In this document: piece after piece, positions 1-8,722 of the stretch
How the letters are laid out: the number at the start of each line of letters is the position of its first letter
Position numbering within the stretch: position 1 is the stretch's first letter
Assembly: GCF_902364025.1 (NCBI RefSeq)
Contig: NZ_CABJCG010000001.1
Span: 744,001 to 808,000 of the forward strand
Direction of reading: 5' to 3'
Origin: Enterocloster lavalensis
GTDB lineage: Bacteria > Bacillota > Clostridia > Lachnospirales > Lachnospiraceae
Length of the DNA: 64,000 nt
The notes under the pieces: model-generated
The model's input: only the letters and a program-made list of their open reading frames with translations
The model's database searches: none
What the model was told of the DNA's origin: nothing
Position numbers and translations under genes: made by a program

Positions 1-374
1 ACGATATCCTCCTCCTCGCAGAAGATTCTGGCCACGTCCGCGCTCTCCTTGGCGTCCCCCTTGCTGTCCTTGACCACCATCTCGATGGGCCGGCCCTTCA
101 CGCCGCCCGCCGCGTTGACTACCTCTGCCGCCATCTGGGTGGCCACCTGGAACCCTTTACCGTACTCCGCGCTGTTGCCCGTGATGGGAGCTGCAACGCC
201 GATACGGATGGGATTCTCCCCGGATTCCTCCGCCTCCTGGGAGGCGTTCTCCCCGGTCTGTCCCCCGCTTGTCTCGGTTCCCGCCGCCGGAACCTTGGCT
301 TCTGCCCCGGAACAGCCTGCCGTCACGGAGGCCATCATGGCTACAGCCAACAGTACCGCAATCCTCTTTCTCAT
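1..374 (-). CDS. Branched-chain amino-acid-type ABC transporter substrate-binding lipoprotein (N-terminal part)
   Basis: The gene enters from its start codon at 374 and runs off the left edge, so only about 124 residues are visible. They begin with a lipoprotein signal peptide (MRKRIAVLLAVAMMASVTAGC) whose Cys would be lipidated, then a Glu/Gly/Ser-rich linker, then IRIGVAAPITGNSAEYG and the AAEVVNAAGGVKGRPIE stretch typical of the LivK/Peripla_BP_6 fold. The role is extracytoplasmic capture of an amino acid or related solute for an ABC importer. A strong ribosome site (AAGGAGGAAG, 381-390) fixes the start. It lies downstream of a YesN-type response regulator and has its own promoter, so control by that two-component system is plausible. 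The substrate cannot be told from this part. Confidence 0.85.
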   Translation of the reverse strand, partial: MRKRIAVLLAVAMMASVTAGCSGAEAKVPAAGTETSGGQTGENASQEAEESGENPIRIGVAAPITGNSAEYGKGFQVATQMAAEVVNAAGGVKGRPIEMVVKDSKGDAKESADVARIFCEEEDI

Positions 375-407
375 GTTCTACTTCCTCCTTGTTTTTTTGT
401 TATCTTT

Positions 408-444
408 ATTATAGAACATGTGTCACAGGTTCACAACGTCACAA
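408..444 (-). promoter_or_regulatory. Promoter with triple TGTGA direct repeats before the binding-protein gene
   Basis: On the minus strand a -35 TTGTGA (431-436), a 17-bp spacer and a -10 TATAAT (408-413) precede the lipoprotein gene. Three 8-bp direct repeats (TTGTGACG, TTGTGAAC, CTGTGACA; 421-444) overlap the -35 region, which would suit an activator such as the AraC-type response regulator encoded just upstream. The regulator assignment is inference. Confidence 0.6.
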
Positions 445-465
445 TTCAACGCTTCTGTGGACTTT

Positions 466-1563
466 TTACAGGATCTTGTCGCGGTACTCCTTCGGCGTCA
501 TCCCGGCGTACTCCTTGAACAACCTGGTAAAATAGCGCACGTCGTCGATGCCGCACTGACAGGCCACCTCGTAGATCTTCCGGCTCACGTCGGCCAAAAG
601 CCCCTTGGCCCGCTCCATACGCTTCTCATTGAGGCAGCGCACGAACCCGGTTCCCGTCTCCTCCTTGAATCTGGCGGACAGATAATTGGGCGAGACCATC
701 AGCGTCTCCGCCAGAGTCTGCAGCGTAAATTCCGAGCGGTAATAGTTCCGGTCGATCTCCTCCAGGGCCGACTTGATCAGCGCGGAACAGCTGCGGTTTC
801 TGGTCTCTCCGATGAGGCGGACGCAGCCCATAACGGCCCGCTCCATAAACGGCAGAAGCTGTTCCGGCGGCAGCGCCTTCACCGTCTCCGCCGGATGCCC
901 GGTTTCGCAGAGCTCCCCCAGCTTCCGGTTGTATCCGGCGAGAATCCCCTCCAGAGACACCAGAATCTCGCAGCACTGGCGGACTCTCCAGGCCTGGCTC
1001 ACGCGGCCCTCCTCCCAGAAAAGCCCGATCTCCCCCAGCCGCTCCGCCGTCTCCTTCTCCTCCCCTGCGCTGATAAAGCGCACCAGCCGGGCGGTCATGC
1101 CCGCCATGCGCGCCCCGGTTCCGGCGGACTCCTCCGTACGCTCCACCGGCGGCACCAGGATGGAATGGCGGCGTTTTAAAATCTGCTGCCCGGTCTTTGC
1201 CAGCACCGCCTCCAGCTGCTCCAGCTCCAGGGGCTTGAGCACGTAATCCACCACGCATTTTAACTTCACCGCCTTCTGGGCGTAGGCGAAGTCGCTGTAA
1301 CCCGAGATCAGAATAATCAGGGGCGGTTTTTCCTCGCGTTCCAGCTGCTCCGCCAGCTCCAGCCCGCTTATGCCGGGCATCCGGATATCCGTGACCAGCA
1401 GATCCGCCTGATGCTCCCGCACCGCCGCCAGGGCCTCCTCGCCGTTTTTGGCGCAGCCCACAAGACAAATCCCCAGTTTATTCCAATCTACCCACTCTGC
1501 GATCCCCTCGCGGATGATCTTCTCGTCATCTGCGACCACCGCCCGAATCATTTCCCCCTCCAT
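466..1563 (-). CDS. YesN-type response regulator with AraC DNA-binding domain
   Basis: A 365-residue two-domain regulator. Residues 5-125 are a receiver domain with the acidic ADDE pair and the phospho-acceptor Asp59 in LLVTDIRMPG. Residues ~265-365 form an AraC/XylS helix-turn-helix (FTLQTLAETLMVSPNYLS, ending YAGMTPKEYRDK). It should be phosphorylated by the histidine kinase whose gene overlaps its start by 38 bp, so the two are translationally coupled. An AGGAGGAG ribosome site 8 bases before the ATG at 1563 supports this start; a second ATG four codons on is possible. YesM/YesN pairs usually control neighbouring transporter genes, and here a solute-binding protein follows directly. Confidence 0.9.
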   Translation of the reverse strand: MEGEMIRAVVADDEKIIREGIAEWVDWNKLGICLVGCAKNGEEALAAVREHQADLLVTDIRMPGISGLELAEQLEREEKPPLIILISGYSDFAYAQKAVKLKCVVDYVLKPLELEQLEAVLAKTGQQILKRRHSILVPPVERTEESAGTGARMAGMTARLVRFISAGEEKETAERLGEIGLFWEEGRVSQAWRVRQCCEILVSLEGILAGYNRKLGELCETGHPAETVKALPPEQLLPFMERAVMGCVRLIGETRNRSCSALIKSALEEIDRNYYRSEFTLQTLAETLMVSPNYLSARFKEETGTGFVRCLNEKRMERAKGLLADVSRKIYEVACQCGIDDVRYFTRLFKEYAGMTPKEYRDKIL

Positions 1564-3349
1564 AAGCTTCTCCTCCTGTTTTTTCCAATGGAATTCGGAT
1601 CACAGCCACCGTCAGGTCCCCCTGAATCCGGTACTGCAATGTATACTCCTCCCCGTATTGGTGCCTCAGCCGGTCATTGACATTTTTGATCCCATAACTC
1701 TTGGGCTTCACATTCTCCGCCGGATAGAGGATCCTTTGAATCACTTCCAGGTCCGCCTGATGCCCGTCGTTCATCACCCGGAACACCATGTGCCCGCTCT
1801 CGATCTCCCCGGTAATGGTCAGATGGCCGTTCTCATACTGCCCCTCGTCAAAACCGTGGATGATGGCGTTCTCCACCAGGGGCTGCAGCAGCAGCTTGAT
1901 AATGATGCAGCTGTTCATCTCCTCCTGGATGCGGATCTCGGACTCAAAGCAGTTCTCAAACCGGATCTGCTGTAGATTGATGTAGCTCTGAACCTGTTTG
2001 ATCTCGTCCTGCACCGCAATGAGATTCTGGCCGTTGTTCAGGGAATAGCGCAGCATAGTGGCCAGGGAGACTACCATTTTCTGGATATCCCTGGCTCCGT
2101 AGCGAATGGCCATCCAGTTGATGGAATCCAGGGTATTATAGAGAAAATGGGGATTGATCTGCGCTTGAAGCGCCGCCAGCTCCGACTGCTTTTCCCGGAT
2201 CTTTGCCACGTATACCTCCTGAATCAGGTCCCCGATCATGTCCATCATGTAGTTGAAACTCTGGTACAGGGTTTTCATCTCCCCGGTCTGGCGCGAGGAG
2301 TCGATGCGGATGTCCAGATCCCCCTCCCGTACCTGGTTCATCACCTGGGAAATGTGTATGACCGGCCTGGATATGTATGTGGAAAAATAGATCGCCAACA
2401 GCAGCACGGCCACGATGGCCACGGCGCTGATCGCCATCACATGGCCCCGCAGCGCGGAGCCGGCCGCCAGGATTTCCCGCATGGGAACATCCGCCGCCAC
2501 CCGCCACCCAACCGTGTGGATGGGCCGGATGATCACCATGTGCTTGTTCCGGTCAATAAACGCCCCGCTGCGCCCTTCCCCAAACCGCTCATTTCCGTCC
2601 TGGTGGTAATGGGAATAGGGCAGAATAATCCTGCCCTGGTCGTCCAGAAGGTACACCAGCCCCTTCTGGACGCTGATCTGATTCAGACGGGTGGACAGAA
2701 TCTGCACATCGATGTTGACCTCCAGCAGCGCCAGATCCCGCATGTCCCGGTCGTCGCTTAGGATCACCTTGGAAAGCCTGAGAAACGTCCGGTCCGCCTC
2801 CTCGTTCTCCGTCAGCACAAACTTTCCTCCCGCGGCCCGGGTTTTCTGAACCCACTCCTCCCCGGCCAGATCCAGGGCGGCCAGGAACCCGCGGACTGGT
2901 TCCCGGCCGGGCGAGCCGCCGTTGGGGAATCCGGCCTCATTACGGCCGGGCGAGCCGCCGCTGGGATATTCTGCCTCATCCCGGTAAAACTCCCCGTTGC
3001 GCACAGGGTATAATCTCACCTTCTCCACCGTCAGCTTCCGCCGCAGCCCGGAGATAGCCCGCTCGCCCTGTTCCCGCACCGCCCGTCCGGCGGCTTCGCC
3101 GCCCTGGTCCGCGAAATCCGTGAGCGCGGCCTGAAGCTGCCGGTCCACGCAGAGGTTCAGCGTCTCGGAAAACATATCGCTGAACAGGCTGTTGATATCG
3201 CGGACTCCCACCTCCACCGCCTCGCGGGTCACGCTCTCCATCTGGGTGTCGATGGTACCCGACACCGCCCGGTTCACCGCCGTCAGCACCACAATCATAA
3301 ACAGGCTGATCAATACCGTATAGCTGATAAACAGCCGCTTTTTCAGCAT
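1526..3349 (-). CDS. YesM-type sensor histidine kinase
   Basis: A 607-residue membrane kinase. A transmembrane helix (~8-27) is followed by an extracytoplasmic sensor region to about residue 285, a second helix (AISAVAIVAVLLLAIYFS), a HAMP linker (~320-372), the His_kinase domain with His401 in QAQINPHFLYNTL, and a C-terminal HATPase domain (N box VENAIIHGF, G box KSYGIKNV). It partners with the overlapping response-regulator gene. The sensor region carries an in-frame 13-residue tandem duplication (GGSPGR units), probably a flexible linker. The start has a GGGAGGGAAT ribosome site. It begins 22 bp after the M20 amidohydrolase stop, so the three genes form an operon. The ligand is unknown. 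Confidence 0.92.
   Translation of the reverse strand: MLKKRLFISYTVLISLFMIVVLTAVNRAVSGTIDTQMESVTREAVEVGVRDINSLFSDMFSETLNLCVDRQLQAALTDFADQGGEAAGRAVREQGERAISGLRRKLTVEKVRLYPVRNGEFYRDEAEYPSGGSPGRNEAGFPNGGSPGREPVRGFLAALDLAGEEWVQKTRAAGGKFVLTENEEADRTFLRLSKVILSDDRDMRDLALLEVNIDVQILSTRLNQISVQKGLVYLLDDQGRIILPYSHYHQDGNERFGEGRSGAFIDRNKHMVIIRPIHTVGWRVAADVPMREILAAGSALRGHVMAISAVAIVAVLLLAIYFSTYISRPVIHISQVMNQVREGDLDIRIDSSRQTGEMKTLYQSFNYMMDMIGDLIQEVYVAKIREKQSELAALQAQINPHFLYNTLDSINWMAIRYGARDIQKMVVSLATMLRYSLNNGQNLIAVQDEIKQVQSYINLQQIRFENCFESEIRIQEEMNSCIIIKLLLQPLVENAIIHGFDEGQYENGHLTITGEIESGHMVFRVMNDGHQADLEVIQRILYPAENVKPKSYGIKNVNDRLRHQYGEEYTLQYRIQGDLTVAVIRIPLEKTGGEAYGGGNDSGGGRR
2904..2981 (-). repeat. Two-copy 39-bp tandem repeat inside the sensor kinase gene
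   Basis: Two copies with a period of 39 bp share the core CGGCCGGGCGAGCCGCCG (plus strand, starting at 2904 and 2943). They are in frame and encode 13-residue units (EYPSGGSPGRNEA, GFPNGGSPGREPV) in the extracytoplasmic sensor part, so a copy-number change would not break the frame. Confidence 0.85.
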
Positions 3350-3371
3350 ATTCCCTCCCGCCCCGAAACGC

Positions 3372-4661
3372 CTATTCCGCCCGGGCCAGATATTCCTCCC
3401 TGGCCCGGCTCAGAAGCCCGGGGTCCTCCAATAAAGCTTTTCCCATCTCAGCCAGCACGCCTGCCGCGTACAGCATCCCCTTCCTGCCGATGGGCGAGCA
3501 GGACTGGGCCGTCACCGCCCAGTGGTGCCCCGGCGTGCCCCGGGTGAAACAGACCGTGTTGATCTCCACCGAGGGAACCGTCTGGCTGACTGCTGAGAAG
3601 TCCGTGGAACCGCTGCCCGCCAGCTCCCTGCCCTCCGGCGGAGTGAGCTCCCCGCAGATCGTCCCCGGAAGCCCCAGGCTCTCCCCCAGACCGGCCGCCA
3701 GCCGCAGCTCCGGCTCCTCCCACCGCGGCAGCGGAACCCTCCCCATGCAGCCGTAAGCCAGATCCGCAAGGGTGGTGTTGATTCTGGTAGAATTGCCGCG
3801 TGCCAGAAATTCCCACTCCACTTCCGTCCCGCTCATCATGGCGGCTCCCCTGGCCACCTGGATCAGCCGTTCCGTCACCTGGTCCACGATCCGGCGGCGG
3901 TTGCTCCGCACAAAATACCATACCTCCGCGAAATCCGGCACCACGTTGGGCTTTTCCCCCGCGGACAGATAGCTGTAGTGAATCCGCACGCCGTCCGGCA
4001 CGTGCTCCCGCAGATAATTGGCTCCCACGCTCATCATCTCCGCCCCGTCCAGGGCGCTTCGCCCCATCTCCGGGCACACGGAAGCGTGGGCGCTTCTGCC
4101 GTGGAACCGGAAACGGATGGAATCCATAGCCTTGTGGCAGACTTCCCCGCAGCAGTAATGGTCCTCCGGATGCCAGGCCAGCGCAACGTCCAGTTCTTTA
4201 AAATACCCTTCCTCCGCCATCTTTGTCTTCCCGAACAGCGTCTCCTCCGCCGGACATCCGTATACCACCAAAGTCCCGGAGAGTCCGCCCTTCTCCATCT
4301 CCTCCCGCAGGGCCATCGCCGCCGCCGCGGCTCCCACGCCCAGCAGATTGTGGCCGCAGCCGTGGCCGCTTCTTCCATCCCCGTTGTAGCAGGTTCCCTC
4401 TGTCTGGTTCAGCTTGGGCAGGGCGTCGTACTCGCAGAGAAAACCGATCACCGGCCCGCCGCTTCCGTAAACCGCGCGGAAGGCCGTGGGCTGGCTTCCC
4501 AGGCCCTGTTCCACCGCAAATCCGGCCTGTTCCAGCATGGCGCAAAGCTCCGCCGCCGACTGCCGCTCCTCCCCCGCCAGCTCCGCGTAGCCGTGAATCT
4601 TCAACGCCCGCTGCCAAAATTCCTCCCCGTGACCCTCTATGTAGTCCGCAATCCAATTCAT
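3372..4661 (-). CDS. M20-family metallo-amidohydrolase (AbgB/HipO-like)
   Basis: A 429-residue cytosolic amidohydrolase of the M20 family. Metal-binding and catalytic elements are visible: CEYDALPKLN, GRSGHGCGHNLLG, the glutamate in CPAEETLFGKTKM, the dimerisation-domain motif GRSAHASVCPEMGRSA, and a late TPGHHWAV histidine. Sequence style matches the aminobenzoyl-glutamate/N-acyl-amino-acid hydrolase branch, which releases an amino acid from an amide. It is the first gene of an operon with the YesM/YesN kinase and regulator and is followed by an amino-acid-type binding protein, which suggests import and deacylation of an acylated amino acid or peptide. GGAGGAG lies 11 bases before the start. 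Confidence 0.88.
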   Translation of the reverse strand: MNWIADYIEGHGEEFWQRALKIHGYAELAGEERQSAAELCAMLEQAGFAVEQGLGSQPTAFRAVYGSGGPVIGFLCEYDALPKLNQTEGTCYNGDGRSGHGCGHNLLGVGAAAAAMALREEMEKGGLSGTLVVYGCPAEETLFGKTKMAEEGYFKELDVALAWHPEDHYCCGEVCHKAMDSIRFRFHGRSAHASVCPEMGRSALDGAEMMSVGANYLREHVPDGVRIHYSYLSAGEKPNVVPDFAEVWYFVRSNRRRIVDQVTERLIQVARGAAMMSGTEVEWEFLARGNSTRINTTLADLAYGCMGRVPLPRWEEPELRLAAGLGESLGLPGTICGELTPPEGRELAGSGSTDFSAVSQTVPSVEINTVCFTRGTPGHHWAVTAQSCSPIGRKGMLYAAGVLAEMGKALLEDPGLLSRAREEYLARAE

Positions 4662-4792
4662 GTTCCGTCTCTCCTCCGTCTTTTTCTGCTTCTATTATCG
4701 CATATGAGGAGGCAGTTATGGAGTGTAAAAAATAACGATTCTGTGGACTTTTCTACTTTCCCCGGGTCAACGCCGCCAGCTCCGGACAGCAC

Positions 4793-4833
4793 AAAAATAC
4801 GGCGCTTCACAACCTCAGCTGCAAAGCGCCGTA
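4793..4833 (-). terminator. Rho-independent terminator of the asr-hem operon
   Basis: On the minus strand TACGGCGCTT and AAGCGCCGTA form a 10-bp stem followed by TTTTTG, about 75 bp past the hemB stop codon. Nothing else is seen in the gap up to the M20 gene apart from that gene's own weak promoter region (a GATAAT element near 4697). Confidence 0.9.
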
Positions 4834-4908
4834 AGGGGCGGGCCGTCCCCGGTATGGGCAAGCTGCCGGGCGGCGGACACGCAGAACAGTGCCGCCGCCC
4901 ACACGCAT

Positions 4909-5895
4909 TTACCCGATCCGGCCCTGGTCCATAAACTTCGCCAGTTCCTTGGCGAAATACGTCAGCAGAATCCCGGCTCCCGCCCGGTAGATGCTGGTGG
5001 CCGTCTCGCAGATGATGCTCTCCTCGTCCACATACCCCAGGCTGGCCGCGGCCTTTACCATGGCGTACTCGCCGCTGACGCTGTAGGCGGCCACCGGCAC
5101 GTCGATCTGTTCCGCAGCGTCCCGGATCACGTCCAGGTAGGACAGGGCGGGCTTGATCATAATGATGTCCGCACCCTCGTCCAGATCGGAGAACACTTCC
5201 TTCACGGCCTCCTTCCGGTTATGGTAATCCATCTGATAGCTCTTGCGGTCCCCGAAGGCGGGGGCGGAACCGGCCGCGTCCCGGAAGGGCCCGTAGAAGG
5301 AGGAGGCGTACTTGGCCGCATAGGACATGATGGGCACCGTGCAGTAGCCGTTCTCATCCAGTTTTTCCCGGATCGCGGCCACCCGGCCGTCCATCATATC
5401 CGAGGGGGCCACCATGTCCGCCCCCGCCTGGACCTGGCTTAAGGCGATCCGCGCCAGATACTCCAGAGTCTTGTCGTTGTCCACGTACTCCCCGTCCAGG
5501 ATGCCGCAGTGGCCGTGAGAGGTGTACTCGCACATGCACACGTCGCCGATATAGTACAGGTCCGGCACCTCCCGCTTGGCAAGGCGGAATGCGCGCTGGA
5601 TGATTCCATCCTCGCTCCAGGCCCCGGTGCCGCACTCGTCCTTGTGGTCCGGGATTCCGAAGAGCATCACGCTGGGCACGCCCGCATCCGCCACCTCAGC
5701 CAGTGCCTGGGGCAGCCGGTCCAGGCTGTAGCGGTACTGGCCCGGCATGGTGGGAATCTCTTCCTTTATGTTCTGCCCCTCCCGCACGAACATGGGATAA
5801 ATCAGGGAGGATTTGTCCATCCTGGTCTCCCGCACCATTTTGCGCAGCACGGGGCTGGTTCTCAGCCTTCTGGGTCTGTTGGTCAGTTCCATCAT
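4909..5895 (-). CDS. hemB: Porphobilinogen synthase (delta-aminolevulinate dehydratase)
   Basis: Condenses two 5-aminolevulinate molecules to porphobilinogen in the cytosol. The 328-residue protein has the zinc-site cysteines Cys120, Cys122 and Cys130 in DVCMCEYTSHGHCG, and the two active-site lysines, Lys195 in SYAAKYASSFYG and Schiff-base Lys248 in IMIKPALSYLD. I chose the ATG at 5895, which overlaps the hemL stop as ATGA and has AGGGAGGT upstream, rather than a longer frame starting at 5931 inside hemL. It is the last gene of the asr-hem operon and is followed by a terminator. In this context its product feeds uroporphyrinogen III and then siroheme. Confidence 0.97.
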   Translation of the reverse strand: MMELTNRPRRLRTSPVLRKMVRETRMDKSSLIYPMFVREGQNIKEEIPTMPGQYRYSLDRLPQALAEVADAGVPSVMLFGIPDHKDECGTGAWSEDGIIQRAFRLAKREVPDLYYIGDVCMCEYTSHGHCGILDGEYVDNDKTLEYLARIALSQVQAGADMVAPSDMMDGRVAAIREKLDENGYCTVPIMSYAAKYASSFYGPFRDAAGSAPAFGDRKSYQMDYHNRKEAVKEVFSDLDEGADIIMIKPALSYLDVIRDAAEQIDVPVAAYSVSGEYAMVKAAASLGYVDEESIICETATSIYRAGAGILLTYFAKELAKFMDQGRIG

Positions 5896-7169
5896 TTTAC
5901 CTCCCTGGCCGCGGCCTCGATCACGCGGCATGTCTTTTCCATATCCTCCTCCGTATGAGCGGCGGAGAGGAACAGAATCTCAAACTGGGACGGCGCGGTG
6001 TAGATGCCGTTCTCCAAAAGATAGTGAAAATACCGCCCGTAAAGCCCGGTATCCGAGGTCAGGGCGCTCTCGTAATCCGTCACCGGCTGTTCGGTGAAGA
6101 ACACGCTGAACAGAGATCCCGCCCGGTTCACCTGTGCCTTGGGCAGAGCCGCCGCCAGAGCTGCGGTCAGACGGTCGGCCTTTGCGTTCAGCTCTTCGTA
6201 CAGCTCGGGTCCGTCCATCAGGATCTTTAAGGTGGCGATGCCCGCCGCCGTTGCGATGGGGTTGCCGGACAGGGTTCCCGCCTGATAGACCTTTCCAAGC
6301 GGAGAAACCGCCTCCATGATCTCCCTGCGGCCGCCGTAGACGCCCATGGGCATGCCGCCGCCCACGATCTTGCCCAGAGTGGTCAAATCCGGAGTCACAT
6401 GATAATATCCCTGGGCCCCGCCCAGCCCCATGCGAAAGCCCGTGATCACCTCGTCGAAAATCAGAACCGCGCCGTTCCTCGTGGTGATTTCGCGGAGAAA
6501 CTCCAGAAATCCCGGCTGCGGGGGAACCAGTCCCATGTTGGCCGCCACCGGCTCCACCACCACGGCTGCGATCTTGCCCGGATGCTGGCCAAACAGACGG
6601 GTCACGGACTCGCGGCTGTTGTAATCCGCCAGCAGCGTGTGCTTGGTGTAGGAGCGGGGAACACCGGCGCTGTCCGGGGCCGAGCCGGTCAGCGCGCCGG
6701 AGCCGGCCTTCACCAAAAGGCCGTCGGAATGGCCGTGGTAGCAGCCCTTGAACTTGATGATCTTATTCCGCCCGGTATAACCCCTGGCCGCCCGGATGGC
6801 GCTCATCACCGCCTCGGTGCCGGAGCTGACCATACGCATCATCTCCATGGATGGGAGGCAGGCCTTGATCATTTCCCCCAGGGTGAGCTCCTTGCGGGTG
6901 GGCGCGCCAAAGGAAAGGCCGTCCGCGCAGGCCTCCTGCACCGCCCGGATCACCGGCTCGCAGCCGTGCCCCAGAATACAGGGCCCCCAGGAATCCACAT
7001 AGTCGATATATTCGTTGCCGTCCTCGTCGTAGATGTGGGACCCGCTTGCGCGCTTGACAAACACCGGCGTCCCGCCCACGGAACCGAAGGCCCGCACCGG
7101 ACTGTTGACGCCGCCCGGAAATACCTCCTGGGAACGGTCGTATAAGATTTTTGATTCATCCAGCTTCAT
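5892..7169 (-). CDS. hemL: Glutamate-1-semialdehyde 2,1-aminomutase
   Basis: PLP enzyme converting glutamate-1-semialdehyde to 5-aminolevulinate, the second step of the C5 pathway. The 425-residue protein shows the class-III aminotransferase signature: SSGTEAVMSAIRAARG, LIFDEVITGFR, and the PLP lysine Lys267 in TLGKIVGGGMPMG. Its length matches the family. Start and stop overlap the neighbouring genes by four bases each (cobA/hemD upstream, hemB downstream), so expression is coupled. It acts with HemA, encoded in the same operon. Confidence 0.97.
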   Translation of the reverse strand: MKLDESKILYDRSQEVFPGGVNSPVRAFGSVGGTPVFVKRASGSHIYDEDGNEYIDYVDSWGPCILGHGCEPVIRAVQEACADGLSFGAPTRKELTLGEMIKACLPSMEMMRMVSSGTEAVMSAIRAARGYTGRNKIIKFKGCYHGHSDGLLVKAGSGALTGSAPDSAGVPRSYTKHTLLADYNSRESVTRLFGQHPGKIAAVVVEPVAANMGLVPPQPGFLEFLREITTRNGAVLIFDEVITGFRMGLGGAQGYYHVTPDLTTLGKIVGGGMPMGVYGGRREIMEAVSPLGKVYQAGTLSGNPIATAAGIATLKILMDGPELYEELNAKADRLTAALAAALPKAQVNRAGSLFSVFFTEQPVTDYESALTSDTGLYGRYFHYLLENGIYTAPSQFEILFLSAAHTEEDMEKTCRVIEAAAREVK

Positions 7170-8722
7170 CGTCTCTCGTCTCCTTCTGATCTGTCGTTTA
7201 AGATGGCTTCGGCCATGCCGCGGACGGTGAATTCCTTCGCCAGCACGTCCACGCGGCGCCCATGGCTTTCAAGGGCTCCCGCCGTCACATCCCCGATGCA
7301 CACGGTGCGGATGCCCGCCAGCCGTTCCATGGCCTCGCCGCCCATCTGCTCGAAATACGCTTCCACGCCCGAGGCGCTGGCAAAGGTGATGTAGTCGCAG
7401 CCCGTCTGCGGCCCGGCTGCATCTTGGCCCGGAAGCCCGCCTGTTACATCATACAGGACAATGTCGTCAAAGGCAACACCCGCGCGGGATAAAATTTCCG
7501 TCAGCTCCGGGGAGCCGCCCCGGGAGCGGGGGATCAGAATGCGCGGGGACGTCCCTTCCCGTGCTGCGAGGGCTGCCCCACCGCCCTCGGTCTGGCATAC
7601 CTGCGCCAACAGCTCCGCCAGCTCCCGCGTCCGGTACACCTGGGGCATGTAGTCCGCCCGGAAGCCGTATTTGAGCAGCTCCCCGGCGGTTCCCGGCCCC
7701 ACCACGGCAAATTTCACCCGGCCCAGGGCCCGGAAATCCCGCCCTGACTTTAACAGACCGCCGAAAAACAACCGAACGCCGTTGGCGCTGGTGAACACAA
7801 TCACCTCATACCGGGAAAGCCGCCCGTAAGCCGCCTCCATCTCCGGGGAGTCCGCGTGGGAGTTCACCTCCATGGCTCCCGCGCACTCCACCTCCGCGCC
7901 CAGGCTGTCAAGCAGCGCTCCCAGCCGTTCCCGAAACGATGCAGTGCCGGTAATCCCGACCCGGACTCCCCCTAAGGGCAGCCCCGACTTGCAGGACAGA
8001 TCCAAAGCGGCGGCCTCCCCGGCCACAATGATGACAGGCGTGTGAAGCCCCGCTTCCAGCACCTTGCCCTGGATATCTCCCAGACAGCCCCGCACGGTTC
8101 TGGCATTTTCCAGGGTGCCGTTCTCGATCACGGCGGCCGGCAGACTCTCCGGCCTTCCGGCCTTCACAAGCCCCTCCACAATGGCGGGAAGGCTGTTTAA
8201 GCCCATAAGAAATACCAGGGTTCCGGGCAGCGCCGCCACCTGGCCGAATTCCGGGGGTAGTCCGCCTTCCTCGCCCTTGGTGTGGCCGGTAATCACGTGG
8301 AAGCTGCGGCTCAAACTCCGGTGAGTCACCGGGATACCGGCGCACTCCGGCACGGCCACCGCCGAGGTGACTCCGGGAATGATCTTATAGGGAATCCCCT
8401 CCGCCGCCAGGGCCAGAGCTTCCTCCCCGCCCCTTCCGAACACAAAGGGATCTCCGCCCTTCAACCGGACCACATAGAGGCCCTCTCTTCCCAGCTCCAC
8501 CAACAGCCGGTTGATCTCCTCCTGCTTCATGGAATGCCGGCCGGCCCGCTTGCCCACGTATACCTTCCGGCAGTCCGGGCGCGCCGCGGCCAGAAGCTGC
8601 TCAGAGGACAGGGAATCGTAAACCACCGCATCACAGGCTTTCAGGCAGGAAAGCCCCTTTACCGTGATCAGCCCCGGATCGCCGGGGCCGGCCCCCACCA
8701 ATACTACCATACCGTTTCTCAT
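7166..8722 (-). CDS. cobA/hemD: Fused uroporphyrinogen-III C-methyltransferase / uroporphyrinogen-III synthase
   Basis: A 518-residue two-enzyme fusion. The N-terminal ~245 residues are a SAM-dependent methyltransferase (VGAGPGDPGLITVKG, VRLKGGDPFVFGRG, GIPVTHR) that converts uroporphyrinogen III to precorrin-2. The C-terminal ~260 residues are HemD, which closes and inverts ring D of hydroxymethylbilane (VFTSANGVRLFF, FASASGVEAYF). Fusions of this kind are common in clostridial siroheme/cobalamin operons and send uroporphyrinogen III straight to methylation rather than to haem. Four-base overlaps join it to hemC and hemL. Confidence 0.96.
   Translation of the reverse strand: MRNGMVVLVGAGPGDPGLITVKGLSCLKACDAVVYDSLSSEQLLAAARPDCRKVYVGKRAGRHSMKQEEINRLLVELGREGLYVVRLKGGDPFVFGRGGEEALALAAEGIPYKIIPGVTSAVAVPECAGIPVTHRSLSRSFHVITGHTKGEEGGLPPEFGQVAALPGTLVFLMGLNSLPAIVEGLVKAGRPESLPAAVIENGTLENARTVRGCLGDIQGKVLEAGLHTPVIIVAGEAAALDLSCKSGLPLGGVRVGITGTASFRERLGALLDSLGAEVECAGAMEVNSHADSPEMEAAYGRLSRYEVIVFTSANGVRLFFGGLLKSGRDFRALGRVKFAVVGPGTAGELLKYGFRADYMPQVYRTRELAELLAQVCQTEGGGAALAAREGTSPRILIPRSRGGSPELTEILSRAGVAFDDIVLYDVTGGLPGQDAAGPQTGCDYITFASASGVEAYFEQMGGEAMERLAGIRTVCIGDVTAGALESHGRRVDVLAKEFTVRGMAEAILNDRSEGDERR

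Noticed and set aside
418..1179. Plus-strand 253-residue open frame
   Set aside because: Antisense to the YesN-type regulator, which has clear domains and a ribosome site; the frame arises from GC-rich codon bias.
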